This document shows positions 38,201 to 50,900 of a DNA stretch of 64,000 nt, in pieces (positions within the stretch are counted from its first letter, which is position 1; each line of letters begins with the position of its first letter). The translations under genes and the position numbers were made by a program. Source of the DNA: Cinclus cinclus (lineage: Eukaryota > Chordata > Aves > Passeriformes > Cinclidae); NCBI RefSeq assembly GCF_963662255.1, contig NC_085047.1:110295872-110359871 (forward strand). The letters are read 5' to 3'. The notes beneath the pieces were generated by a model that worked only from the letters and a program-made list of their open reading frames with translations, searched no databases and had not been told where the DNA came from.

Positions 38201-41200
38201 GGTGACACATTTTGAAGAGGAGATTGTGATAAAGCAGGAATTTTCCCTCCCTCACAGATTCCAATTGTGAAAGAAATGTTTTTAATTGGACACGAGATAC
38301 TGCTGTCAGTGTGTTTTTTTCTGTGGCTTTGGTTTGGTTTTGTTTTGGGGGATGTTGAAGGTTTGGGTGTTTTATTTGTTTTGGGTTTTTGTTGTTTGTT
38401 TTTGTAGCTGTGGTCTCTTGGAATTTTTTTTTGTTGTTTTATTTTTTTAACTGAAGTGAAGATCAGCAATCCATCCTGGTTCTTGAGTCTGAAGTTTCAG
38501 CACTGATCTCCAAATGGCATTGATAAGACTTCAGGAGTTAACTGAATTTTATATATATGCATACATACATACCTATATACACACACACACACATTTTTAA
38601 AGTTTTGGGGTTTTTTAATTTTTTTTTCTTTAGTGGAACTGCTGACTATTGACTTGTAACAACCAAGGATAAAAACCTCCAGTGTCCTTGGACTTCTCTT
38701 GCACTGCTAGATGTGTTTAGAAGAATGTTACTTTGCAATATTAATCTTTTTGTCTGTGTCATTATCACATCCAGGGCAAAGAAAAAATACCAGAACTGTC
38801 AGGCTTTCTGTAGTAATGTAGCAGCCAACGCCAGTCCTAAATTATAGTCAGTTTTATTCCTATATATTTAATAAATGCCTTTGAGTAGCTCATATACAGC
38901 ATTTGCTCTTTGACATGATAACAGAAAAGATCTTGTTGCCTGTTTCTGAGCATTTCCTTAAAACTGAATATATAAACTGTTGTATAAAGATTTTCTAAAG
39001 CAAATATTGTTATTAACAGATACTTGAAAGCATTTCTAGATGGTAAATATCAGAAAATAACTATTTGTTTTATTACAGGGTTGGCTAGTAGATCTTATCA
39101 ACAAGTTTGGCACATTAAATGGATTTCAGATCTTGCATGATCGATTCATGAGTGGATCAGCATTGAATGTTCAGATCATTGCAGCTCTCATCAAGTAAGT
39201 TTTTTTTTTTACTAAATAATGGTTTATGCAGTTGCAAAAGTTGGACTTAGTATATAGTAATGTGTTAGCAGAAAGGTTAGACTTTTATTGAAGCCCTTCT
39301 TTTCACTCCATCTCTTTAGCTGGTTGTGTCTACCTTCACCTTTTCATGTGCTTCTAAGTAGATATGAGTTTCTTTAACTAATTGCATCTTATTATCATAA
39401 TACTGCATGACTGCTGATTACGACACTTTCCTTTTATTTTTCTTTGTTTTTTAGGCCATTTGGACAATGTTTTGAATTTTTAACGTTACATACAGTGAAG
39501 AAATACTTCCTTCCAATTATAGAAATGGTTCCACAGTTTTTAGAAAATTTAACAGATGATGAACTGAAAAAAGAAGCAAAGAATGAAGCCAAAAATGATG
39601 CTCTGTCAATGATAATCAAATCTCTAAAGAACTTAGCTTCAAGAGTTCCAGGACAAGAAGAAACTGTAAAAAATTTAGAAATATTTAGGTTAAAAATGAT
39701 TCTTAGGTAAGATACTACTCCTATTATAATATGCCACTGGTGACAGCTTTTTCCACACATCTTACATTAAATTTTTCTCACAGGTTGTTACAAATTTCCT
39801 CTTTCAATGGTAAAATGAATGCACTAAATGAAGTTAACAAAGTAATATCCAGTGTGTCATACTACACTCATCGACATGGTAATCCTGAAGAGGAAGAGTG
39901 GCTCACAGCTGAAAGAATGGCAGTAAGTGCTCCTTTTCAGTGAAGTTCACTTTGTAGATTTTGTTTCTCCTTTGTACTTCAGCTGTAGAAATAGCTCTAT
40001 ATTGTGGATCCAGCACACACTGTTTTTTTTTCATATACAGTGTTAGAAACATTAGGTATCATGTGATGGTAATAAAACACTTTAATAGTAGCCTTTCAGT
40101 GAAAAATGCTGTATTTGAGTCAAAGCTGCTGTTGAGAAGTACTTTTCACTGCTGCTAAAAACATGGCTCAAAAACAAGTCCTTGAATACTGTGGGGTTTA
40201 TATAGAGTTTTTAGTTTTCTCTGGGTTTTTAAATAAAACAAGTGTGATTCATTTGAAACTTCAGTGCTGCAGGAACTAGAAATTTAATGTCATTTAAATA
40301 AGGATATATTCTGGATTTGGTGCTTCAGCTTTTTGTCACTGGAGTTCTGAGTGATGATTCTGCTCACATTTCAGAACCTGGATGCTTTGGTACAGAAAAT
40401 TCTAGATACCACATTTTTCTTCTAATCAATATTTTTGTATTTTTTAATACTGTTGCTTGAATGCATGTATAGCATGCATTCAAAAATGAGAAAATAAAAA
40501 TAACTAAAGTAAGAACCATTTTCTCTTAATCTTTGTGAAATCTAGTTGTGTTAAGTGATTCTGTTCTGCCTCATCTTTCTGACTGGCTACCTGTTGTGAG
40601 GTTTCTAATCTACAAAAGGATATCTGACAAGAAGGAATAACTGCAGTTTTGACTTTTTAAAGCAATAGGAGGAAATAGGTCTCTTTTTTACACATTTCCT
40701 ACACTTTGGTGTCTCATACAAGACCTGTGTTTTTAAGTGAAAACATCTAGATTTCATTATTTCATGAGACCAGCTTGAATATTAGAAGTCTAATCAAGGA
40801 CACTGTGGAAATTGCAATGCTGTGGATGTTTGTTTTCTCTTTCAGTGCTCAGAGCACATCCTGCTTTGCTTCACTTGGAACAAAATGGTCTGACTGTGTC
40901 AGTGACACCACTGAGAAAACTGCATTTCCTTGAATATGTGCCTCTGAGTCAATTAGAAACATTTCAAAAACTCCTAAAAGTGGCAGTACTTAAATAATCT
41001 TTTTTATATTTCAGTCCTTACTGAAGTCCTTTTTATGGGATGTGCTGTAGGTGTATCTTTACAGCTAGAAGTGTCTTAAATGATTTGGTTTTGATACTTA
41101 ATGACTGTGAATTGAAAGATAAAAATTTTGTTCATTGTATAGGAGAGTTAACTCTTCTTCACATTGGCTTTGAAATGGTTTCAACATTTTTATGCTCTAA

Positions 41201-44200
41201 GTTCCTGATTTTAATATGCCTGAAAAAAATTTCCCCCTAAGATAACAGTGGATTCCAATAATAGTCCAGTAATATACTGGATTATTTAAAATGGTGGGTT
41301 TTTTTTAATTGAGAGAGGAAGCTCAAGATAAAAGCCTTCCTGTTGTGCTGCATCTTTTTAGGTCTGTAACAGGTTGGATTTTTGTTTTGTAGTTTAAATA
41401 TCAATGATGGCACCTGAATAATATGAGATGGCCCTACTTTCCTTTTATATTCAGGAATGGATCCAGCAGAACAACATTTTATCAATTGTATTAAGAGATA
41501 GTCTTCATCAACCTCAATATGTAGAAAAACTTGAGAAAATTCTCCGGTTTGTCATCAAAGAGAAAGCTCTCACTTTGCAGGATCTTGACAACATTTGGGC
41601 TGCACAGGTAAATAATTCAACTGCTTGTCTGCTGCTGCACAGGAGGCATCTCCTTGTATGCCGTGTTGAGAACCTGGGCTGCTTCTGCTCTGTGTTAGAC
41701 AAAACTGAAGAAAAAATGAAATTATGTTGTTTTGGGGGTCTTTGAGCTTAAAGTTGTCATCTCAGATGTCTCCAGTGGAAGGGGTCAGGTACATGTATAT
41801 GTGAAGCCTGAGGGAGCAGTTCAGAACATGGTGCAGAGATGATCCTTTTAAGTATTAAGGAACCTTCAACATTGAGCAAAGACATGATACATGATAGCTT
41901 AGTATTTTAAAATGCATGAAGAAATACATGTTGCTAGTCTCTGAGTTCCCCACAATTGTGTAAGTTTTTCCTGGACAGGGTGTGATTAGTATGGCTTCAA
42001 ATAATGACTGTTCTAGAAGTTGTTTAACTGCAAATTCTTTTCCTTATGTTGCAATAATTGTTTTTGAAAAATTTCAAGTTTTGCAGTGTTGAATTATTTA
42101 CTTACCTGATAGGGGAGGCTGGACTCCCTCAGCTGTGGGTTGCATGGATAATACACAGAGTAGGCAGCTGGAGAGACAAAGTCATTGAGAATTACTGAGT
42201 ATACAGAAAATTAAAGATAGTAGGATAGAAACATGAATAATAGGTAGTGAAACTCTGATTGTACAAATAAGTCCTCAGGCTAGTCTTTCAAGTGTGGGAA
42301 AGCTAACTCTAGTTTCCAAGATAGGGAGGGAGGGCTGTACTGGTTTGGGCAGGGAGAGTGTTAAATTTCTCCATAGTAGCTGCTATAGTAACTATGTTAT
42401 CTCAACTCTTGAGTTCTCACTTTAACACTCCTGACTCTTCCCCCGTGGCACTGTGGGGTGGAGAGTTGAGTGAGCTGCTCTGTGGTGCTCAGTTGCCAAC
42501 TGGGTTATACCTTGACAAGGGCTAATACAAAGTTTGGTTATTTTGGTAACACAGTTTACATGTGTTCATGCTGTTCTGAAACTCTAACAGTTTGGCTTAA
42601 GTAGATTTATTTTCAGGTTACATTTAGAACACGTGGGACTGCAGGTGAGGGGAGATCTGTGTTGCAAGTTAACTTTATCATGCCTAGGCTTCAATTCCAG
42701 CATGGCAGTAACTGCACAGTCTGAAACTCAATACGGTCTCTTCTTATTATCCCAAAGTCCTGTTAGGAAAATTTCGTCATGTAGCAGAGCAATATACAGA
42801 TTATTTGATATAAGGTCTGGGATCATACTGTTAGTTTTCAGCTTGTGGTCTATAGATCTTTCCAGACTACAAGATACCCGTGGGGGAAAAAAAAAAACTT
42901 TGAGAGGTTAGTTTGCTATTAGTAGGCTTTTAACTGTTTTAGAGCCTCACTTTTAATAAGAGGAGAAAAAATCAGAAATTTGAAAAAAAAAACAAAAAAA
43001 AGGCTTCCAAGTGTTTACCTTGCTCCTAGTGCTTGGAAATAGGACATGAGGATGAGCTAGTGTAAGTCAAACTTTCTACCCTTCCAGAAAAAATGTGAAT
43101 GTGTGGTGCAACCCTTAAAGAATGGAGATAGTCCACCCTAACAGTTGGAAAAAAAAAAATTAAAAATAAATAGGAGTAATTTCTGAAGAAATGTTTCTTG
43201 CCCTTAAATACCCAGCTTGCTTTGCTCACTTATGTTTTCTAGTAGGTGGCTACTGCAGTGCTCTGGCTGTAATTTTGCCCTGTACTTTTTTGTGTGAAAG
43301 TAACTCTTATTCAGGTAGATGGTTTCACTGTGGCATTAGCCATGGATTATAATGGACTAAAAATTAAGAATACTAAAATATGCTAATACAGAATGATTTT
43401 TACCTACTTCACTACTCCCTATAGTGGATAGTAGTGTTTAGAAATTCTTACTAAATGACTGCTCCTGAGAACAGCTGGGGCATGAAATTCAGTAGTGAGG
43501 AGTTGATTTACTGTGTAGCTTTATATAACAGGCTATTTTAGCTTGGCCTCAGTGCAGCAGTGGGGAGGTTTTGCTTTCAGGCTCAAGCACTTGGGTTGCT
43601 GCCTGGGTTTAGAGGGAGAACATGCACCTGAGACTCTTACTGTTACTAAAATGCGATGATGCTGCTTTTGCCTTTTAAAGGCAACCTAAGTTTTAATTTT
43701 ATTGAAGTGTTTTCACGTCTTACAAAGCCACAGCTCACAATATAGGAGTGTATTTGATTAAAGGAATAATGTTGGAAGTCTCTAAATACAAGCATTAAGT
43801 TGCAGCCTCTGGAGTTGCAGGGAAGATCCAGCTGTATAAAATACAGAATGGCAGAGGTTACAGTCTCATGACTTACATTCTGGAGTATTTAACTGGAGCT
43901 TCACAGACATTTCCCCATTCCTATGCAGCAAGCTGGCAGGTCACACACCAGGTTCCTTACCTCCTCCCACTGTCTGGCTCTGCTTTCCCAGACCTTTCAG
44001 TGCTTAACAGCTTCCCCATATCTGTTAAAAACTTCCCAAATCAAGGTTGTTACCTGCCTTATTCCTTGCTTCTTGCTTCCCCCAGGAGCTAGCCATACTT
44101 TTCCTTTTATTTGTTATATTATAGATGTTCTTTCTGCCCTGCATGCTCTCAGTTTTTCTTTATCCAGGAAACAGTCTGGTAAGATGAAAAAAATTACATG

Positions 44201-47200
44201 ATGTTTCCTAGAGTCAAGTGGAATGAAGGGTTTAGTAATTCCCCCTCTTGTAATTTGATCCATAATGTGAAAATGAACAGTACTACTTAAAATGACTTTT
44301 TTTAAAACAAAAATTTATGGCATCTTATAAAGAATTTAAGGCACAGCATGTAAAAAAAGCTATTAGCCTGGTTTTGGTTTTTAGTTTTGGTTTTAAATTA
44401 TTGATGGAAGTTTTTAGTAGGAATTGAATTTCAGAAGTGCTTATACATATATTTTTAATAGTGTACAAGATTAATTACATCAAAAAGTGTATTCTAGGTA
44501 TTTGTTTTGCATTTTTTATTTCTCACTTACAGGAAAATTTTCTACAGTACATCAGCTATTGATTCTCATAGTACAAATGTGTTGGTTTTGAGTGCAGATG
44601 TAAAGTATGGGGTGTGTTTTCCAGCCTGGGCAGAAAATTTTCTTCATGCTCAGAGTTAAATGGAACTAGCTTTTATTTCCCCCTCATTGTCTTCCTCCTT
44701 AAATGTCAAAATTGTGATGTACATCAAACTCTCAGTTAAAACTGTGTCTATCATAAAACTCAACATCTTGTCCTTAGTTGTTTCATTGCTGGATTTGTAA
44801 GTTTAAAAGCTGCTGGACTTCAAAACATTATCTGGTAACAAGTTGTTTGTAATAGAAGGCTTTAGTTGTCTGTGAATCCACTAACACAAAGGAAGTACTT
44901 CAGCCTGAGAAACTATGCGGAAATACTAAAAATTGGTTTACACTTTAAAACACCTCAGTGAAATTCAGAAGTGGATTTTGAGTTACTTCTTTTTTAAAAA
45001 AAGCCAAACCATAAAACCCCCCACAAAACAACATTAAAATACAAGTTTGTAAGTAAAAATACCCATTTAGATTTTATTGACAACTGTCCAGCTTGATTTT
45101 GTAGCAGGAACAAAAAAATAAATATTTTGATGCTGTGGTATTTATGTTCTAAATAAATACTTGTGTGCACACACACAAAGCACACTTAAATACTTACACT
45201 TAAAAGGAAAATCTAAATATTGTGAATTCCCAGAGAAGTATTCAGTTTGCTGTGCTGCTCCCACAGCAACAACTTTTCTTGCTGGCCTTTAAAAATTATG
45301 TCTTGGTGCTTGACTTAATATGAAATTTTGGTGGATTCTTTTTTTTTCTTCCTGACAGGCAGGAAAACATGAAGCCATTGTAAAAAATGTACATGATCTC
45401 CTCGCAAAATTAGCTTGGGATTTCTCTCCTGAACAGCTTGATCACCTGTTTGACTGTTTTAAGGTAATTTTGTGTTTTGACTGTACTCAGGAAATGGGTT
45501 GTGAGGGTGTGTGTAAATTTGTGGCTTTTTCAAGTGTCTTTCTTTCTACTTCTTTTAGACCTGCTCAGTTTCTATGTGTTATAAGATGTTTAAATGTGTA
45601 CCAACAGTCTGCAATATTTAATTCTAGAAAGGCTGTTCTTTAATGAGCACTCCTTGGGAGAATTTCTGTTTACTTCCTGTCTAAAACAAAGGCTGCTTAT
45701 GTTTGTTTAGTAGACAGTTTTGTTTTCTGGTTTGAACACTTCTGGATAATGCAGGTCTGTGAAGCCTGTAGTATTATAGTTGCATTTAGCAATTCTAGGA
45801 ATATAGAATTTTCCAAATAAAATAAGTTATTTATCTTAAATACCTTTTTGCATTTGTTCCCAATTAAGAAGCTTTTGGTGATTTAGTGAATTATGTTTTT
45901 CTCCTGGCATTAGAGTAGGTTTTGTCAGGTTTACTGGGCAGTGCTACTTTTGATCTTTTAAGTAGAGGAGATCAAGGACTTCCGTTCCCTGCTCCCCCAA
46001 CTTCCTCTTCATCATGTAATAACTTTTCTCTGTTTAGCTTACATACAAAATGAAACAGTCTCAGGAAGATAAAGCTGAATGTTTATAAACACACAGTGAT
46101 TTGTTTGAAATGACAAAACAACTTGATTCTGAAAGTTTATGTTGCTCACTGGCTTTTATGTATAACATTTAACATTTGCAGCTTCCAGTAGTGGTGCTCT
46201 CTGGCTTGGTCTACTGTTTCACTTTCAGGACATGATCTGCTGTACTAGGAAATGCGAGCCAGCTTTGGAACTCTGTTTTCTCTTTTTAGATAAATGTGTT
46301 CTAGTCATATTTTGGCTTACATGCAATTTGTGCTTTCTTTAGTGTGGTCCTGTAGTTTGTTGAATGTGGGTCTAATGTTCTATAGTTCAGATACTTAACC
46401 CAGTGCTCAGAGATTCTGTGTGTAAACTGTTGTGTCTGACCTTGAGAGATGAATATGAAGTGATGTTATATTGAAAACATATCCAGGAAAAGGGGCCATG
46501 TGTTTCAGTCAGATTCAGAGGCATGGGTGATACTAAAGGTTTACCTATATAATAATTATAAGTTATTTAAGAAATATTTTAAGTGTAAGCACAGGAGTTT
46601 TGTGAAAAGCCTTTGAAAGAAACAGCTGAGTCCACGCTGATTGTTGGTGAAATTGTCAATGGTAGTGTTAACTTTTTCAAGCACATCTGTGATCTTTAAA
46701 CAGCCATCATTTTTAAGCCTCGGGTTGAATAAGCTGTGGTTGCAAATACTGCAAGAGCTCTTCAGTCATGTCTGGCTTATTTATTACTGTAATTTACTAT
46801 TTATTATTAATGACTGGAATTAACGTGAAAGTTGTTTATGTAGTTGCATCACTTTATTGTTGCATTGTTTGTTAACAATGCATGTTATGTGTGGCATTTT
46901 TAAAAATTATTTTTATAATATTTTTTAAAATATTGTCTTAGGCAAGTTGGACGAATGCAAGCAAGAAACAGCGTGAGAAACTACTTGAGTTAATTCGTCG
47001 CCTTGCAGAGGATGACAAGGATGGTGTGATGGCACACAAAGTGCTGAACCTTTTGTGGAATTTGGCTCACAGTGATGATGTGCCAGTTGACATTATGGAC
47101 CAGGCTCTTAGTGCCCATATAAAAATCTTAGATTACAGCTGTTCACAGGTGAGTAATCCAGTATGAAATCAGAGTTTTCTTTCATTCCCCATGAAAAATT

Positions 47201-47966
47201 CAAGGTACTCAGTAATTTAACAGAAGTGTTACTTACATAAATTTATATGGTGCTACCAACATCCTAGTACTTTTAAAATGTTACAGGACATCTTTTAACC
47301 AACACTGTTGGTGCTTTAATGGGAAAGAGTGCAATACATCAATTTGGCTGTCTTGTTGAAGTTGGTGACATCCTGTAATTAGCACGCTGGAAGAATTAAA
47401 ATAGAACCTTACCAAAATAAATAGGGAGAAAGGAAAAGCAGCCTTTGATTTTACCCAAACTTCATGCTAATTTGTTTCAGTGGGTTTTACGGAGGTTTTT
47501 TGTGACAGTAAGTCCTATCTGTCTTACATAATATTGGAAAGGACCTAGTAAGATCGTTTTCATATTCTCCTTCCCCACCCAAACTTCTTTGGAAGTCTAT
47601 CAGAGTAGTAATTAATTATGGTTTGAAATGAATCCGTTATCTGTCTTGATAAGAAACAGCTTCTCATTGTTTCTTGATATTTTACGACAGTGAGTAGAAA
47701 TAAATGAGAGAAGAGAAAGCAAGTTATTTAAACACTTGTTAAGTAAGTACTGAGTGCTTGAGTGCAGGGAGTTTGTAACACACTGGTAGCTTCTGCCAGC
47801 ATGTAGTGCTGCTTAGATACTTCTGTTATGCTTTTATGCTTCAGAACTCAGGTGGTCCAGTATTTGTTTGACTTTGTGTGTTCTGTCTTGGAAACAAAGA
47901 AAGGGAATTAGGGTAGTTCTGCAATATGCTTGATTTTGATTATAAACTGTTATTTATAATCTATAT

Positions 47967-47998
<32 letters not shown>

Positions 47999-50900
47999 TT
48001 ATAACTGCTATTCTTTAAGGATCGAGATACACAAAAGATCCAGTGGATAGATCGTTTTATAGAAGAACTTCGCACAAATGACAAATGGGTCATTCCTGCA
48101 CTGAAACAAATTAGAGAAATTTGCAGTTTGTTTGGTGAAGCACCACAGAACTTGAGGTAAGAATGGGATTCAGATAAAGTTTTGTCTGTTAAAAGTTGGA
48201 TGGGTTGGAATTTGATTTCTTTTTTGCAAGAGGTCTGAAAGTGTAGGTAAAACTCCAGCCCGTGTTGGAAGATAGTCTTTAGTTTGTTCTAGTGTGTATA
48301 AATAGTGTCTTAAAAAGTTGGACACCTAAGTTTGGTAAGAGAGCATTAACTGCTTCTTCATACGTGTTTTTAATAATTTTTGTGATAATCTAGGGTAAAA
48401 TCTGGGTTTCTTTTTCATTTATTAATGGATGTTCCTGCCTAAGAATGGAATTAGCTTACGAAGCATAAATATGTTTTATATGGCTGCATGTGCACACGTA
48501 CATAGACAAACACAGCCACCCATCCTGGTTCTTTGATTGTAAATTCTTACAGGTTATCTAGTTCATATGCTTAAAATCAAAGGTAACTTTATGGTCTGGG
48601 GGAAATTCTGTACTGATTTTCTCTCCTGGATGCAACAGATTAGAAATGTGTGGAATTTGTTTTATTGGGGTGAGGGGGTTGGTTGGTTTGTTTTCTGGGG
48701 GGTTCATTTGATGTTTGTTTCTGAACGGAAGAAACAATGAGAAGCCATTGCCAGTTTGGACTTGTTAAAGTACACGTTGTTATTTTAATTATTTTAAATA
48801 TATTCTCAATAACAAAGTCTGAGCCTTTAAGAGTATTTGTATCCCTGTCAGAATTTTTACAAACTCCTGAAAAATATTGTTGGCTTATCGGTGTTGTGCA
48901 ATTACTTTGTTTTAATTCTTATAAGCAGATAAAGTATTCAAATCAATGTTGCTATTACAGTCGGCTCACAAGAAGGATCAAATCAGGGAAAGTTGAGGAA
49001 AATAAGCCACAGTTTGCACAACACTATTTTCTTACTGATACCATTTTTAGGAGCTGTGATAATGTTGCATTCCTGACTTTTGGACTTTTCTTATTAATTT
49101 ACTTTGCAGCACACTTCTCAGATTTTCAGTATATCTTAATTCCTTAGAGTTTTACGTTAGTGATTGTTTAAGGTTATCCAAAAAGGTCACAAAGTTACCT
49201 GCTAATTTGCAGAAAAGTCTGTGTTCTGTGTCTTGGAATGCATAACCTTTTTCATGCTGTAGGATCCAGGCAGACCAAGCTACCTGGTTATTCAAGTTGA
49301 ATGCTTTTAGCACAGTGCCTTAACAAAGATGCTTTGCTTTTAGTAATTACTGAAGCACCTCAGGCAATCAAGGCAATGATTTAGGTTTCTGCTCTTAAGT
49401 AATCTTGGGAAGAATCAGACTTATTTTGATTGTGGAAGTGTAGGTTTCCTGTATGGTCTGCGTACAGTTAAGTGGTTTGAATGTCTCTCCTCTTTTTTTA
49501 ATCTGACCATACCTTCCTCCGATTTCAGGGCAGTCTGCATTGCAGTATGCAGTAGCACCTTATTTTTATGCAGAATTTGAAAACAAATATGGCAGGAAAG
49601 TGAACTTGGAATTGAAAGTTTTAATCAAGGAATTTAAAAACCCTTTGTTAGCAAGAGTCTCTTGAGGGAGTTGTTTTAATCAGGTGGTATTACTGCCCAG
49701 GTGACTGAGAAATTTCCTGAGTGAAAACATAATTTTAAAATAATCAGTGACTTTCCAGTCCTGAATTTTCTCATAACTCTTGATCTGGATGCAGTTTGGA
49801 AACTGAATGCATGCATACAATACCTCTTCATATCAGTTTGCCTTATCTGACTTAAAACTTTTAACGTCGTTCTAGAATTTGGAGTGAAAACAGGTCCAAA
49901 CAGGTGTTTGTGACATCTGCCTCAAAAACATGTCACAGGGCACATATTCTTTATGCTGCTCTTTTGAGGTGGGTCAGCTGACTAGCACTGTCAGTGGAAA
50001 GTTCAGGCCAGATCAGCAAGTGCTGCTGATTCTTGGCAAAAATCTGTATAAATTATCTTATGCCATTGGCACTGTAGAAATTCTTTTGAGGGGGAGGTTT
50101 TAATTGTTGCTAGTTATTCATGCAGTTGAACAGTGATGAATTGGTTATACAATTTCTGGGGCAATTGATTAATTGCCAAAAGATTTAGCTTCCTGACCAC
50201 AAAGAAATGCTACATGTATCAGGAAGTTGAGTTGAACCAGAATTGCAACAGAAAATAATGTTAATATGAGTACAATGACTCTTATGGGTACAAAAATGCT
50301 TATTAATACTTAGGAATAGTCACCTTTATTGCTCAAAATATTGACCTTTAGTTTACAGGTAATCATCTTAATTCTCTCTGCATTGAATGGTAGAGCCTCC
50401 TGTAGACCAATATCAGATGCTTAAGTTTGACCTGTATCTACCTGAGCAGTAGAAGACCAGTCTCTTAAATTACTTACCCAGGACAATGAACTGAACACTG
50501 AGAGTTCACAGGTTTCATAGTGCTTTAAGGCAACAATGATGCTTCAAGTCACTTTTTAGCCTAAATAGTAAAATTTGTGGGGATCAGTCACTGCGATTTG
50601 GATTTTTCATCCGAATAATCTGCACTCTTTTAGTGTTACATAGCATTTGTTCAGTTAGCACAACTGTAGTCTCAAAAGCTGAGTTACATATGTAGTATTA
50701 TATTCAGTGAGTTCTATGTGTAGATAAATAACGAATTTATAGAATTATAGATAATTATAGGTAAGCAATTCTTTTTAATCCATTAAATTAAGTTATTTGG
50801 AATTTTGCCTTTGCTGGTTTGCCAGTATTTTTCTAACAAATAAGCATGCTAGGTATGTCCTTTTTCATAATCAAAACACTTTGTTATCCCTTCAAAGCGC

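Larger units (their letters stand above)
37876..39078 (+). other. USP9X: USP9X intron 6
   Basis: Donor GTATGA, acceptor TTACAG. It holds a T/G-rich low-complexity run (about 38306-38452) and a compound TA/CATA/CA microsatellite (38551-38593). No gene is seen. Confidence 0.92.

Noticed and set aside
48667..48702. G-rich stretch as a possible G-quadruplex
   Set aside because: There are only three runs of four or more G, and the last is separated by a long spacer. It does not satisfy a standard quadruplex pattern.
48737..49147. 136-codon open frame in intron 13 with two hydrophobic stretches
   Set aside because: With roughly 64% AT, about one stop-free run of this length is expected by chance in a 64-kb window read in six frames. 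No splice borders, recognisable family or coding-like codon pattern were seen.
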